From a bacterium (lineage in GTDB: Bacteria; Bacillota_I; Bacilli_A; RF39; UBA660): 32,166 bases of DNA. The stretch spans positions 1 through 32,166 of the forward strand of contig JAQXHT010000051.1 of assembly GCA_029007415.1 (NCBI GenBank). Reading direction: 5' to 3'. The notes beneath the pieces were generated by a model that did no database searches, was not told where the DNA came from, and was given only the letters and a program-made list of their open reading frames with translations. The translations under genes and the position numbers were made by a program. The first letter of the stretch is position 1, and every line of letters starts with the position of its first letter. Below, one piece after another: positions 25,630-32,166 of this stretch.

Positions 25630-26169
25630 TTATTTTGTTTTATTAAGAATTAGAATAAACTTATCGCCATATTTTCTTTCTTTATATATGGTATAATATT
25701 CACCATAAACAAATTTGTCTTTACTACTACTTTCTAAAATAACTAAACCATCAGTATTTAACAAATCATTCTTTTCTATTAGAATAAGAGCTTCTTTAAT
25801 ATAATCTGTTTTATACGGTGGATCAATAAAGATTAAATCATATTTATTAGTTGTTTCCTTCAAGAATTTACGGAAATCAATTAAATAGACAGTGTCTAAC
25901 TTTTCCCCTAAATTAGTTAAATTATTCTTGATAGTTTTAATAGCTATTTTGTTTTCATCAATGAAGGTACAACTCTTTCCTCCTTCACTTAATGCTTCTA
26001 AACCTAGATTACCACTACCTGCAAAAAGGTCAAGACAATTACTATCTTTAATATAATTTTGAATCATGGCAAATAAAGATTCTTTCACCCTATCCATAGT
26101 AGGTCTTGTTCCTTCTATATCATAACCAATAATATTTCTTCCTTTATATTTACCACTAATTATTTTCAT
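25630..26169 (-). CDS. rsmD: 16S rRNA (guanine-966-N2)-methyltransferase
   Basis: SAM-dependent methyltransferase acting on the small subunit. At 179 residues it has RsmD length and motifs: ISGKYKGRNI at the start, TRPTMDRVKESLFAMI, SAM site LDLFAGSGNLGLEALS, and catalytic FIDPPYK. The start overlaps the ylbF-like gene by 14 bases, matching the ylbF...ylbH (rsmD) order of Bacilli. Confidence 0.95.
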   Translation of the reverse strand: MKIISGKYKGRNIIGYDIEGTRPTMDRVKESLFAMIQNYIKDSNCLDLFAGSGNLGLEALSEGGKSCTFIDENKIAIKTIKNNLTNLGEKLDTVYLIDFRKFLKETTNKYDLIFIDPPYKTDYIKEALILIEKNDLLNTDGLVILESSSKDKFVYGEYYTIYKERKYGDKFILILNKTK

Positions 26170-26422
26170 CTTTAATCTCTCCTAAGTATTTATTACAAGA
26201 TAATATCAAAAAGTTAAGTCGATTTTCTAGCATTTTATATTTTTTGTATTTCTCATCATTATATATTTCTTTTCTAATCGTTTCATTATAAGTATTATGA
26301 TACTCATCTATCTTAGCAATTAGTTCTTTATCTTCATAAATACTAGCAAGACTTTTCTTAATTTCAAACTTTATCTCCGAATTATCAATCATATCAACTA
26401 GTTCATAATAAGTTCCAATCAT
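26156..26422 (-). CDS. YlbF/YmcA-family regulator-like protein
   Basis: A short (88 aa) all-helical charged protein with the pattern of the YlbF/YmcA family, which in Bacillus takes part in a complex that affects RNase Y and competence/biofilm control. The call rests on helical make-up and on its overlap with rsmD, as ylbF lies near ylbH in Bacillus. It lacks obvious cysteines for an Fe-S cluster apart from one near the end. It starts only about 50 bases downstream of the retroelement RT gene. Confidence 0.55.
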   Translation of the reverse strand: MIGTYYELVDMIDNSEIKFEIKKSLASIYEDKELIAKIDEYHNTYNETIRKEIYNDEKYKKYKMLENRLNFLILSCNKYLGEIKDENN

Positions 26423-26472
26423 CTGTTAACCACTTCCGTCATTATTATAACAAATACTTAATCAAGAGAAAA

Positions 26473-27600
26473 CTATCTTTTCATTTTTAAATCATTACGA
26501 TAGCAGAAACTACCGCTATCAGCACTTTTTAGAAAGCCATTATAACTTGCTAAGGTTTGTTCTAACTTTTCTGGTTCATGTTTTCTAACGTATTTTACTC
26601 GTTTTTTTATTTTTCGTTTAGTCTTGCCATTTATTAGCATTAATAGTCTTTTATTCTTTAAAACAAAGCGATACCCTAGAAAACAAAAGCCATGATGAAT
26701 TTCTACTATCTGTGTCTTTCTATTAAGTTTTAGTTTTACTTCATCTAATTTCTTTTCTATTTCTTTTAAACAGTATTTAAGATATTCTCTATCTTCATGA
26801 AATAAAATGAAATCATCCATATATCTAACGTAGCATTTTATTCTTAGCTTTTCTTTAATAAAATGATCTAAGTCATTTAAATAATAAACTGCTAATATTT
26901 GACTAGTCATATTACCTATTGGTAGTCCTTTTCCTTTTTGATAAAGTGGTATTGATTCAAGAGACTTAATATGACTTTCGCAATCTCTAATACCTAGTTT
27001 TTTAACTCTTTCAATTTCACTTTCTACTGATTTTTTAATTTCTTCATTAACATAATTATAATTAGTACTAATAATTATTTCTTTTACCATATTAAATATA
27101 CGTTCATCTTTAATAAGCTTAGTTAGCTTATCAAGAAGTATTTCTTGGTCTATTGAATAAAAGTATTTTGATATATCACATTTAAGTACATATATTTTAT
27201 CATGATTTTCCTTCATTTTATTAATGTACTTTTTCACATAATATATTCCTTTACTTGAACCCATAAGTGGTCTTGTAGCTACATTCATTGGTAGTAAAAG
27301 TGGATCAATTAAAGGAAAAAGAAAATAAGTACTAACTAAGTGATTAACTATTTTATCTGGCATTGTTTCACTCATAATCAAACGATATTTCGGCTCTTTA
27401 ATTATAAAGATATGATATTTTTGATGATGATAAGCTTCCTCTTTTAAGGTATTGTAAATTGACATAATATTGCAAGAAAAAAATAGTTCAAATATGAAAA
27501 TCTTATCCTTGTGTTTAGTATTTTTGCGAACGGTATTATAAACATTAGTAAGATTTTCTATCGTAACTACTTCTTCATAACTAAGTGCTTTGCTTTTCAC
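26473..27600 (-). CDS. Reverse transcriptase of a diversity-generating retroelement
   Basis: A 375-residue RT with no added domain, as usual for DGR enzymes. Palm motifs: KCDISKYFYSID with the first catalytic Asp (142), the motif GLPIGNMTSQ (225-234), which has the IGNxxSQ form that marks DGR RTs in place of QGxxxSP, and YMDD (260-263) with the two catalytic Asps, followed by FCFLGYRF (thumb start). It would copy template-repeat RNA into cDNA with errors opposite adenines. It overlaps the Avd-like gene by 20 bases and so is translationally coupled. The template array and a mutated target lie upstream on the same strand, which fixes the identification. Confidence 0.95.
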   Translation of the reverse strand: MKSKALSYEEVVTIENLTNVYNTVRKNTKHKDKIFIFELFFSCNIMSIYNTLKEEAYHHQKYHIFIIKEPKYRLIMSETMPDKIVNHLVSTYFLFPLIDPLLLPMNVATRPLMGSSKGIYYVKKYINKMKENHDKIYVLKCDISKYFYSIDQEILLDKLTKLIKDERIFNMVKEIIISTNYNYVNEEIKKSVESEIERVKKLGIRDCESHIKSLESIPLYQKGKGLPIGNMTSQILAVYYLNDLDHFIKEKLRIKCYVRYMDDFILFHEDREYLKYCLKEIEKKLDEVKLKLNRKTQIVEIHHGFCFLGYRFVLKNKRLLMLINGKTKRKIKKRVKYVRKHEPEKLEQTLASYNGFLKSADSGSFCYRNDLKMKR

Positions 27601-27937
27601 TCCTAATCACCCCATAAGAAATTTTTCTGATTTCAATTAAAAAATTACTAACTGACTCGTACTTCTTATGGCTAATAATTTTTTTCTTATAACTAACATG
27701 CATATAATAATCGAGCATAGAAATTTGAATAACTAGTGCTTTTAGATATTTAAGTTTAATTCTATTAGTATCCTCGATTCGGTAAGAAAAAATATTTTCA
27801 ATTATCAAATACATAGTTTTTTCGATATTTTGTTTTAATATCACTTCATTTTTAGGATAGTTAATTAATTGTTTGTTAATATAATCAATCGTTTTTTCAC
27901 TATTAGATAAAAGTCTAAAACTATCATTGGAGTCCAT
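27581..27937 (-). CDS. avd: Avd-like accessory protein of the DGR
   Basis: A 118-residue basic, all-helical protein. Hydrophobic heptad patterns suggest four helices, the fold of Avd, the pentameric partner of DGR RT that binds template RNA and is needed for cDNA synthesis. Size (Avd is about 125 residues), charge and position directly before the RT fit. Sequence identity to known Avd proteins cannot be judged here. It overlaps the MutS-like gene by 14 bases and the RT gene by 20. Confidence 0.75.
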   Translation of the reverse strand: MDSNDSFRLLSNSEKTIDYINKQLINYPKNEVILKQNIEKTMYLIIENIFSYRIEDTNRIKLKYLKALVIQISMLDYYMHVSYKKKIISHKKYESVSNFLIEIRKISYGVIRSEKQST

Positions 27938-28331
27938 CGATAAACTCCTTAATTTTATTATAATTTTCAGAACTATTAGAAATTAACATTTCAATTCTTT
28001 TCATTAATAATTCATGGGAACATTTGCTGTAATAACTTTTCTGAGCAATAGCTGATATATCTTTATATAGATTATCATCACTCATATAACTAGTTATTTC
28101 TTCATTTTCTACGATGTAAAAAGAAATATTCTTATCACGTAAATTTTTTGTTACTTTAGTAAGTGCTGCTACTGGGAATCCTAATTTTTCATTATTAATT
28201 TGGTATGAAAAAAGATAATTCATAGTTATAGCATCAAATCCAAAAGTAACATAAAAACTGCCTACTTTTAAGAGAACTATTTCTTCTTGATGTTGTTTTT
28301 TCAACTCTTCATACTTTTCTTTTACTTTCAT
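27924..28331 (-). CDS. MutS domain I-like accessory protein of the DGR
   Basis: I start it at ATG 28331 with AGGAG 4 bases upstream, giving 135 residues; the frame stays open to 28418, but those 29 codons are the tail of template cassette 1. Residues 1-75 resemble the mismatch-recognition domain I of MutS: KYEELKKQHQEEIVLLKVGS then FYVTFGFDAITMNYL, parallel to MutS YxxxKxxxPDxILFFRxGDFYEMFxxDA, and later GFPVAAL and ISFYIVENEE for GVPYHAV and VAICEQ. The Glu of the Phe-x-Glu mismatch motif is Val here, and there is no ATPase domain. MutS-like (MSL) proteins are a known but uncharacterised DGR accessory type. It leads the three-gene overlapping operon. Confidence 0.75.
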   Translation of the reverse strand: MKVKEKYEELKKQHQEEIVLLKVGSFYVTFGFDAITMNYLFSYQINNEKLGFPVAALTKVTKNLRDKNISFYIVENEEITSYMSDDNLYKDISAIAQKSYYSKCSHELLMKRIEMLISNSSENYNKIKEFIDGLQ

Positions 28332-28348
28332 TTTACTCCTATAATAGT

Positions 28349-28734
28349 TATGCCAAAGATTAATCTTGTTTCCAATCTTTAGATTATGAGTTATATCATT
28401 ACTTCCTCTAGTTACCAACCTTAATCAATAACATACGGTTAGATTAGCAATAATTATACTAATTCGTAGTAGGAATCTGGACGGGCCCCGAAGGAATTCG
28501 TGACGTTGTTCCAATGATTCAGACTGCCTGAAGGATTCACGTTCCAAACGTTCGCATTAGAGTTGTTAGACTCAAAGTTAGACGGAGACAGCGAAGTTCT
28601 AAGCTCTGAATGCAACACAAACCTGAAAGGTCCGTTAGTAGATTAACCTCACTTACTATATTTTTTCAATGTATCAATATTTTCTCAAATAATAATATTA
28701 GCTAAGAAAAGTATACATTATTTTTTCTGGCATA
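28349..28734 (-). ncRNA. DGR template cassette 1 (TR1)
   Basis: 386 bp bounded by TATGCCA (28349-28355) and TGGCATA (28728-28734). The 116-bp TR core is 28477-28592; read on the minus strand it encodes LSPSNFESNNSNANVWN, then VNPSGSLNHWNNVTNS, FGARP, with 11 Asn codons. About 125 bases of conserved sequence lie on the 3' side of the TR (minus strand), in the position of the DGR RNA spacer that primes cDNA synthesis. This cassette ends 17 bases before the MutS-like start codon. It differs from the target's VR at many non-adenine positions, so it is not that VR's donor. Confidence 0.85.
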
Positions 28735-29363
28735 TAGTTTTTAAAGTAGATTTTAGTTAAATTGCAAGAATTACTAATTTACCTATATATGATGTTAGTT
28801 TTATTTTATAGATAAACGGATACTTACATGTCATATGACAGATATTTTTAAGTAAAACTATGCATGACACAAATTATTTTTCACTACTAGCATATTAGTA
28901 AATATGCCTTACTAGCTCCTATGGTATTTAATTATCTTTAGTAGTTAAATTTAACTGTAATAAACAACTATATATATTATTATCAGTCTTTTTCATAATC
29001 CGTACGAGGTGTCATTACCCCTGTTTCTTTCCGTTAGTATCTATTAGTGTCAAATAATAGATATATTACTCCGCTATAAGTTTTGTATTTTGAGTTATTT
29101 TCTTAATTTATATTAGTATTAAAATAATACAAAAATAAATTTCTTTCTATATCTTTTAATAATAGTAAAAAGTATTTTAAAGATTATAGATAAAGTCATT
29201 ACTCAAAACAAAATTACCATATTTTACCATAGATTTCCCCTCATCATCCATAATAATGGTAACATATCGTTTGAGAATTTTCAATATTTATTCTCAAGTA
29301 TGAATATATTTATACAAGAAAAAAAGCAAAAACTTTTTTAATAATTTTTACTTTTGTTATTGT
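28735..29363 (-). other. 629-base non-coding gap in the template array
   Basis: A/T-rich with no open frame of note. It has a 12-base palindrome TGTCATATGACA (28829-28840) and a hairpin TTGAGAAT/ATTCTCAA (29271-29297). Between 29180 and 29275, short blocks AGATTAT, TCATTACT, TTACC and TAACATA-CG appear in the same order as in the cassettes, so a decayed eighth cassette may lie here. The other gaps in the array are only 25-76 bases. Confidence 0.4.
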
Positions 29364-29742
29364 TATGCCAAAGATTAATCTTGTTTCCAATCTTACAGAT
29401 TATGAGTTGGCTCATTACTTCCTCTAGTTATTAACCTTAATCAATAACATACGGTTAGATTAGCAATGATTATACTAATTTGTAGTAGGAATCTGGACGG
29501 GCCCCGAAGGAATTCGTGACGTTGTTTCCGTTATTCAAGCTGCCTGAAGGATTCACGTTCCAAACATTTGCATTAGAGTTGTTTGAATTGAAGTTAGACG
29601 GAGACAGCAAACTTCTAAAAACTAATACTAGAAGGAAAAAACCGTTATTAGACTAACCTTATTTATATTCTTTTAATGTACCAATATTTTCTTGAATAGT
29701 TAACACCAGTCAAAAAAAGTATACATCATATTTCTTGGCATA
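29364..29742 (-). ncRNA. DGR template cassette 2 (TR2)
   Basis: 379 bp between TATGCCA and TGGCATA (29736-29742). TR core 29493-29608 (116 bp) encodes LSPSNFNSNNSNANVWN, VNPSGSLNNGNNVTNS, FGARP on the minus strand, with 13 Asn codons, the richest of the seven. The 5' half of the core is identical or nearly so to TR3, but the 3' half differs. The 5' hairpin pairs TTTTTTTGA with TCAAGAAAA. Confidence 0.85.
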
Positions 29743-29774
29743 GTATTTAAAAACTACTTTGTCTTAATTATGGT

Positions 29775-30156
29775 TATGCCAAAGATTAATCTTGTTTCCA
29801 ATCTTACAGATTATGAGTTATCTCATTACTTCCTCTAGTTACCAACCTTAATCAATAACATACGGTTTAGATTAGCAATAATTGTACTAACTTGTAGTAG
29901 GAATCTGGACGGGCCCCGAAGGAATTCGTGACGTTATTCCAGTCAATCAGACCGCCCGAAGGAAGGACGTTCCAAACGTTCGCATTAGAGTTGTTTGAAT
30001 TGAAGTTAGACGGAGACAGCAAACTTCTAAAAACTAATGCTAGAAAAAGTCTAAAACCGTTATTAGATTAACCTTTATCATTTTCTTTTAATGTACCAAT
30101 ATTTTTTTAAATAATTAGTTTAGCTAAAAAACGTATACATTATTTTTTTTGGCATA
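29775..30156 (-). ncRNA. DGR template cassette 3 (TR3), donor of the neighbouring VR
   Basis: 382 bp between TATGCCA and TGGCATA (30150-30156), 32 bases from cassette 2. TR core 29905-30020 encodes LSPSNFNSNNSNANVWN, VLPSGGLIDWNNVTNS, FGARP with 10 Asn codons. Against the VR at 31928-32043 there are 15 differences, all at adenines of the minus strand. The 5' hairpin is TTTTTTA/TAAAAAA with outer AATGTA/TACATT. Confidence 0.9.
29905..30020 (-). repeat. Template repeat TR3 core
   Basis: 116 bp, ungapped alignment with the VR. 25 adenines on the minus strand, of which 15 are substituted in the VR (11 A to T, 4 A to C) and 10 kept; the other 91 positions are unchanged. Confidence 0.93.
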
Positions 30157-30232
30157 ACATAGGAAAAATAATACTCCTTTATTTTTTTAAATGCAAGCGA
30201 TTTTATATTTTAAAAATAAACAATTATAGCTT

Positions 30233-30591
30233 GTGTCAAAGATTAATCTTGTTTCCAATCTTACAGATTATGAGTTAGCTCATTACTTCCTCTAGTTAGT
30301 AACCTTAATCAATAACATACGGTTTAGATTAGCAATGATTATACTAATTTGTAGTAGGAATCTGGACGGGCCCCGAAGGAATTTGTTACATCACGATTAT
30401 TCAGGCTGCCTGAAGAAAACACGCTCCAAATATCTATTATAGAATAATTAGAATTGAAATAAAACGGAGACAGCAATATCTTTAATGCTTAGAACCTCGC
30501 ATTAGATTAACCTTGTTATTATTGCAATGTACAAATATTTTCTTAGCAATAATTATTAACTGAGAAAAGTATACATTATTTTTTCTGACAC
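30233..30591 (-). ncRNA. DGR template cassette 4 (TR4), diverged
   Basis: 359 bp. Its ends are GTGTCA (30233-30238) and TGACAC (30586-30591): both arms differ from the usual TATGCCA/TGGCATA yet still pair. TR core 30362-30474 is 113 bp, one codon shorter, and encodes LSPFYFNSNYSIIDIWSV, FSSGSLNNRDVTNS, FGARP with only 5 Asn codons. Changes from other TRs include G to A and C to T as well as A changes, so this looks like drift of an ageing template. Confidence 0.8.
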
Positions 30592-30627
30592 TTTTGATAG
30601 AAAAATTATATTTTTATTTAAAATTAA

Positions 30628-31011
30628 TATGCCAAAGATTAATCTTGTTTCCAATCTTTTAGATTATGAGTTAGCTCATTACTTCCTCTAGTTATTAACC
30701 TTAATCAATAACATACGGTTTAGATTAGCAATGATTATACTAATTTGTAGTAGGAATCTGGACGGGCCCCGAAGGAATTCTCGACACTACCCCAATGATT
30801 CAACATGCCTGAAGGATTCACGTTCCAAACATTCGCACTAGAGTTATTTGAATTGAAGTTAGACGGAGACAGCGAACTTCTAAAACTAATGCTAGAATGG
30901 ATCAAAACCGCTATTAGATTAACCTTATATTATTTTTTATTATCAATGCACCAATATTCTTACAAATAGTATTATTAGTTATAAGATGTATACATTATTT
31001 TTTCTGGCATA
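30628..31011 (-). ncRNA. DGR template cassette 5 (TR5)
   Basis: 384 bp between TATGCCA and TGGCATA (31005-31011). TR core 30758-30873 (116 bp) encodes LSPSNFNSNNSSANVWN, VNPSGMLNHWGSVENS, FGARP with 9 Asn codons. The 5' hairpin stem is TCTTA/TAAGA, a different sequence from cassettes 1-4 but paired. Confidence 0.85.
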
Positions 31012-31036
31012 AAATAATTTTGATATTTATATAGTA

Positions 31037-31399
31037 GTGCCAAAGATTAATCTTGTTTCCAATCTTACAGATTATGAGTTAGCTCATTACTTCCTCTAGT
31101 TACCAACCTTAATCAATAACATACGGTTAGATTAGCAATGATTATACTAATTTGTAGTAGGAATCTGGACGGGCCCCGAAGGAATTATTGACGTTATTCC
31201 AGTCAAGACTGCCTGAAGGCTGCACCGTCCAAACGTTAGCGTGAGAATTACCTGAGTTGAATTTAGACGGAGACAGTGAAAAAGAAATCCAAGTGAGAGA
31301 ACCGTTTTTAGATTAACCTTTTCTTTATGTTCAATGTACCAATATTTTTTCTGAATAATTAATTTAATCAAAGAAAGTATACATTATTTTTTCTGGCAC
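31037..31399 (-). ncRNA. DGR template cassette 6 (TR6)
   Basis: 363 bp with ends GTGCCA (31037-31042) and TGGCAC (31394-31399), again a compensated variant of the usual arms. TR core 31165-31277 is 113 bp and encodes LSPSKFNSGNSHANVWT, VQPSGSLDWNNVNNS, FGARP with 7 Asn codons. Its coding is quite unlike the others, so it may serve a different target gene. Confidence 0.85.
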
Positions 31400-31441
31400 G
31401 TTTTAAGTAATATAAATTTTTTCAAATATATTTTATAGATG

Positions 31442-31810
31442 TATGCCAAAGATTAATCTTGTTTCCAATCTTTAGATTATGAGTTAACTCATTACTTCCT
31501 CTAGTTATCAACCTTAATCAATAACATACGGTTAGATTAGCAATGATTATACTAATTTGTAGTAGGAATCTGGACGGGCCCCGAAGGAATTTGCAACATA
31601 CGTCCAATCATTCAGACTGCCCGAAGGATTCACGTTCCAAACGTTCGACTGTGAGTTGTTTGAATCGAAGTTAGACGGAGACAGCGAAAGGACAAACAAA
31701 CAGAAAGAGTCCGTTAGTAGATTAACCTTATTTATATTTATTTAATGCATCAATATTCTTACAAATAATTATATTAGTTGCAAGATGTATACATTACCTT
31801 TTCTGGCATA
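31442..31810 (-). ncRNA. DGR template cassette 7 (TR7)
   Basis: 369 bp between TATGCCA and TGGCATA (31804-31810), nearest the target gene. TR core 31570-31685 (116 bp) encodes LSPSNFDSNNSQSNVWN, VNPSGSLNDWTYVANS, FGARP with 8 Asn codons. The 5' hairpin is TCTTGCAA/TTGTAAGA with one G-U pair. Confidence 0.85.
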
Positions 31811-31816
31811 AATTAA

Positions 31817-31842
31817 AGGCAAAATGATGAGTCATTTTGCCT
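31817..31842 (-). terminator. Terminator of the target gene
   Basis: An 11-bp perfect stem AGGCAAAATGA / TCATTTTGCCT with a 4-base loop, 5 bases after the target gene stop, then TTTAATTTA on the minus strand. The T run is modest, so some read-through into cassette 7 is possible. Confidence 0.65.
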
Positions 31843-31847
31843 AGAAA

Positions 31848-32166
31848 CTAACTTATTGAAACAACATATGGATTTAAAGCAGTTCCATCTCCCTTGGTTA
31901 TCAGTGTATCAGCCTTTAGGTTGATAACTGGACGGGCCCCGAAGGAAGACGAGACGTAAATCCAGTCAAGCAGACCGCCCGAAGGAAGGACGTACCAAAC
32001 GTACGCAAGAGAGTAGTATGAAGAGAAGTAAGACGGAGACAGCGTCCAGAAATATTGGCCATTATATAGATAATAATTACTATTTGCTGTATTATATACT
32101 CCTCCAGCCATTGCTACTTCATCGGCTGTGATAAGTGAAACTGGATAGTCTAGTTTGGCACTTGCA
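31848..32166 (-). CDS. DGR target protein with C-type lectin-like variable domain (5' end outside window)
   Basis: The frame is open to the right edge, so at least 105 C-terminal residues are seen; the ATG at 32111 is internal. The visible part reads DYPVSLITADEVAMAGG, then a short linker and NGQYFWTLSPS, followed by the variable stretch and FGARPVINLKADTLITKGDG. This is the usual ending of DGR-diversified C-type-lectin-fold domains, with the RPVI strand right after the variable region. Variable residues (Tyr, Ser, Leu, Ile) replace Asn of the template. Such proteins are usually surface or secreted binders; no signal peptide can be seen because the N-terminus is missing. Confidence 0.85.
   Translation of the reverse strand, partial: ASAKLDYPVSLITADEVAMAGGVYNTANSNYYLYNGQYFWTLSPSYFSSYYSLAYVWYVLPSGGLLDWIYVSSSFGARPVINLKADTLITKGDGTALNPYVVSIS
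31928..32043 (-). repeat. Variable region (VR) of the target gene
   Basis: 116 bp aligned without gaps to TR3. The homing end (minus-strand 3' side) is a 20-bp block, CTGGACGGGCCCCGAAGGAA on the plus strand, shared exactly by the VR and all seven TRs. Identity stops at once beyond both ends of the 116 bp. Confidence 0.93.

Noticed and set aside
28332..28418. N-terminal extension of the MutS-like protein
   Set aside because: These codons fall in the conserved tail of cassette 1; the ATG at 28331 has an AGGAG site and matches the start of the MutS-like domain.
30362..30474. TR4 as a template overwritten by mutagenic cDNA
   Set aside because: Its differences from other TRs include G to A and C to T as well as adenine changes and a codon deletion, so ordinary drift is a simpler reading.
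31147..31371. 74-residue frame on the minus strand across cassette 6
   Set aside because: It is in a different frame from the LSPS...FGARP reading and has no ribosome binding site; it is a by-product of the TR sequence.
28349..31810. CRISPR array
   Set aside because: The repeats are 360-385 bp long with internal conserved and variable parts and irregular gaps, and code for lectin-like templates; they do not have short repeats with 30-40 bp spacers.
28349..31810. Tandem insertion sequences or mobile cassettes with terminal inverted repeats
   Set aside because: No transposase lies inside, no target duplications are seen, and the arms change together in cassettes 4 and 6, which fits RNA pairing better.
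1..32166. tRNA or rRNA genes
   Set aside because: I saw no cloverleaf-like stretches or rRNA segments in the intergenic regions on reading both strands.

Overview
The window is a low-GC, gene-dense piece of a Bacillota-type chromosome. Nearly all genes lie on the minus strand. The mix of a Bacilli-style gene order (rplU-prp-rpmA-obg, ylbF-rsmD), an L27 with a Prp-cleavable N-terminus, an archaeal/eukaryotic-type ProRS, a shortened SMC and a DnaE with a worn-out PHP domain suggests an uncultured, somewhat reduced gut Bacilli lineage (RF39-like or a relative). That placement is inference.

Layout. 1-1000: scarred accessory DNA, with a permease tail, a truncated HD-domain gene and a frameshifted small gene. 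1009-8367: GNAT acetyltransferase, proS, rhomboid protease, rluD, lspA and dnaE, all on the minus strand. 8452-13309: rpmB (+), trmL, a membrane-anchored thioredoxin-like protein, a Tyr-rich mini-protein (+), an M18 aminopeptidase, a D,D-carboxypeptidase (+) and a HAD hydrolase. 13396-17320: a metallophosphoesterase and smc. 17430-18445: two complete tandem type I toxin-antitoxin-like modules plus a third that seems to keep only the antisense RNA. 18608-20975: obg, rpmA, prp and rplU with an L21 leader. 21003-26422: SNF2 helicase, XTP/dITP pyrophosphatase, BI-1 protein, rsmD and ylbF.

26473-32166 is the most striking part: a diversity-generating retroelement (DGR) with one reverse transcriptase, an Avd-like protein and a MutS-domain-I-like protein, followed by an array of seven different template repeats (TRs). 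Each TR sits in its own 359-386 bp cassette with inverted-repeat ends and conserved, covarying RNA helices. Next to the array is the 3' part of a C-type-lectin-like target gene. Its 116-bp variable region differs from the third TR at 15 positions, every one an adenine of the coding-strand template. The seven TRs share the same GC-rich homing end but encode different Asn-rich templates, so a single RT may draw on a palette of templates.

The DGR protein genes overlap (MutS-like, Avd, RT), and the first cassette ends 17 bases before the MutS-like start codon, so array and proteins may be co-transcribed. The target gene runs off the right edge; further targets for the other TRs would have to lie elsewhere in the genome.
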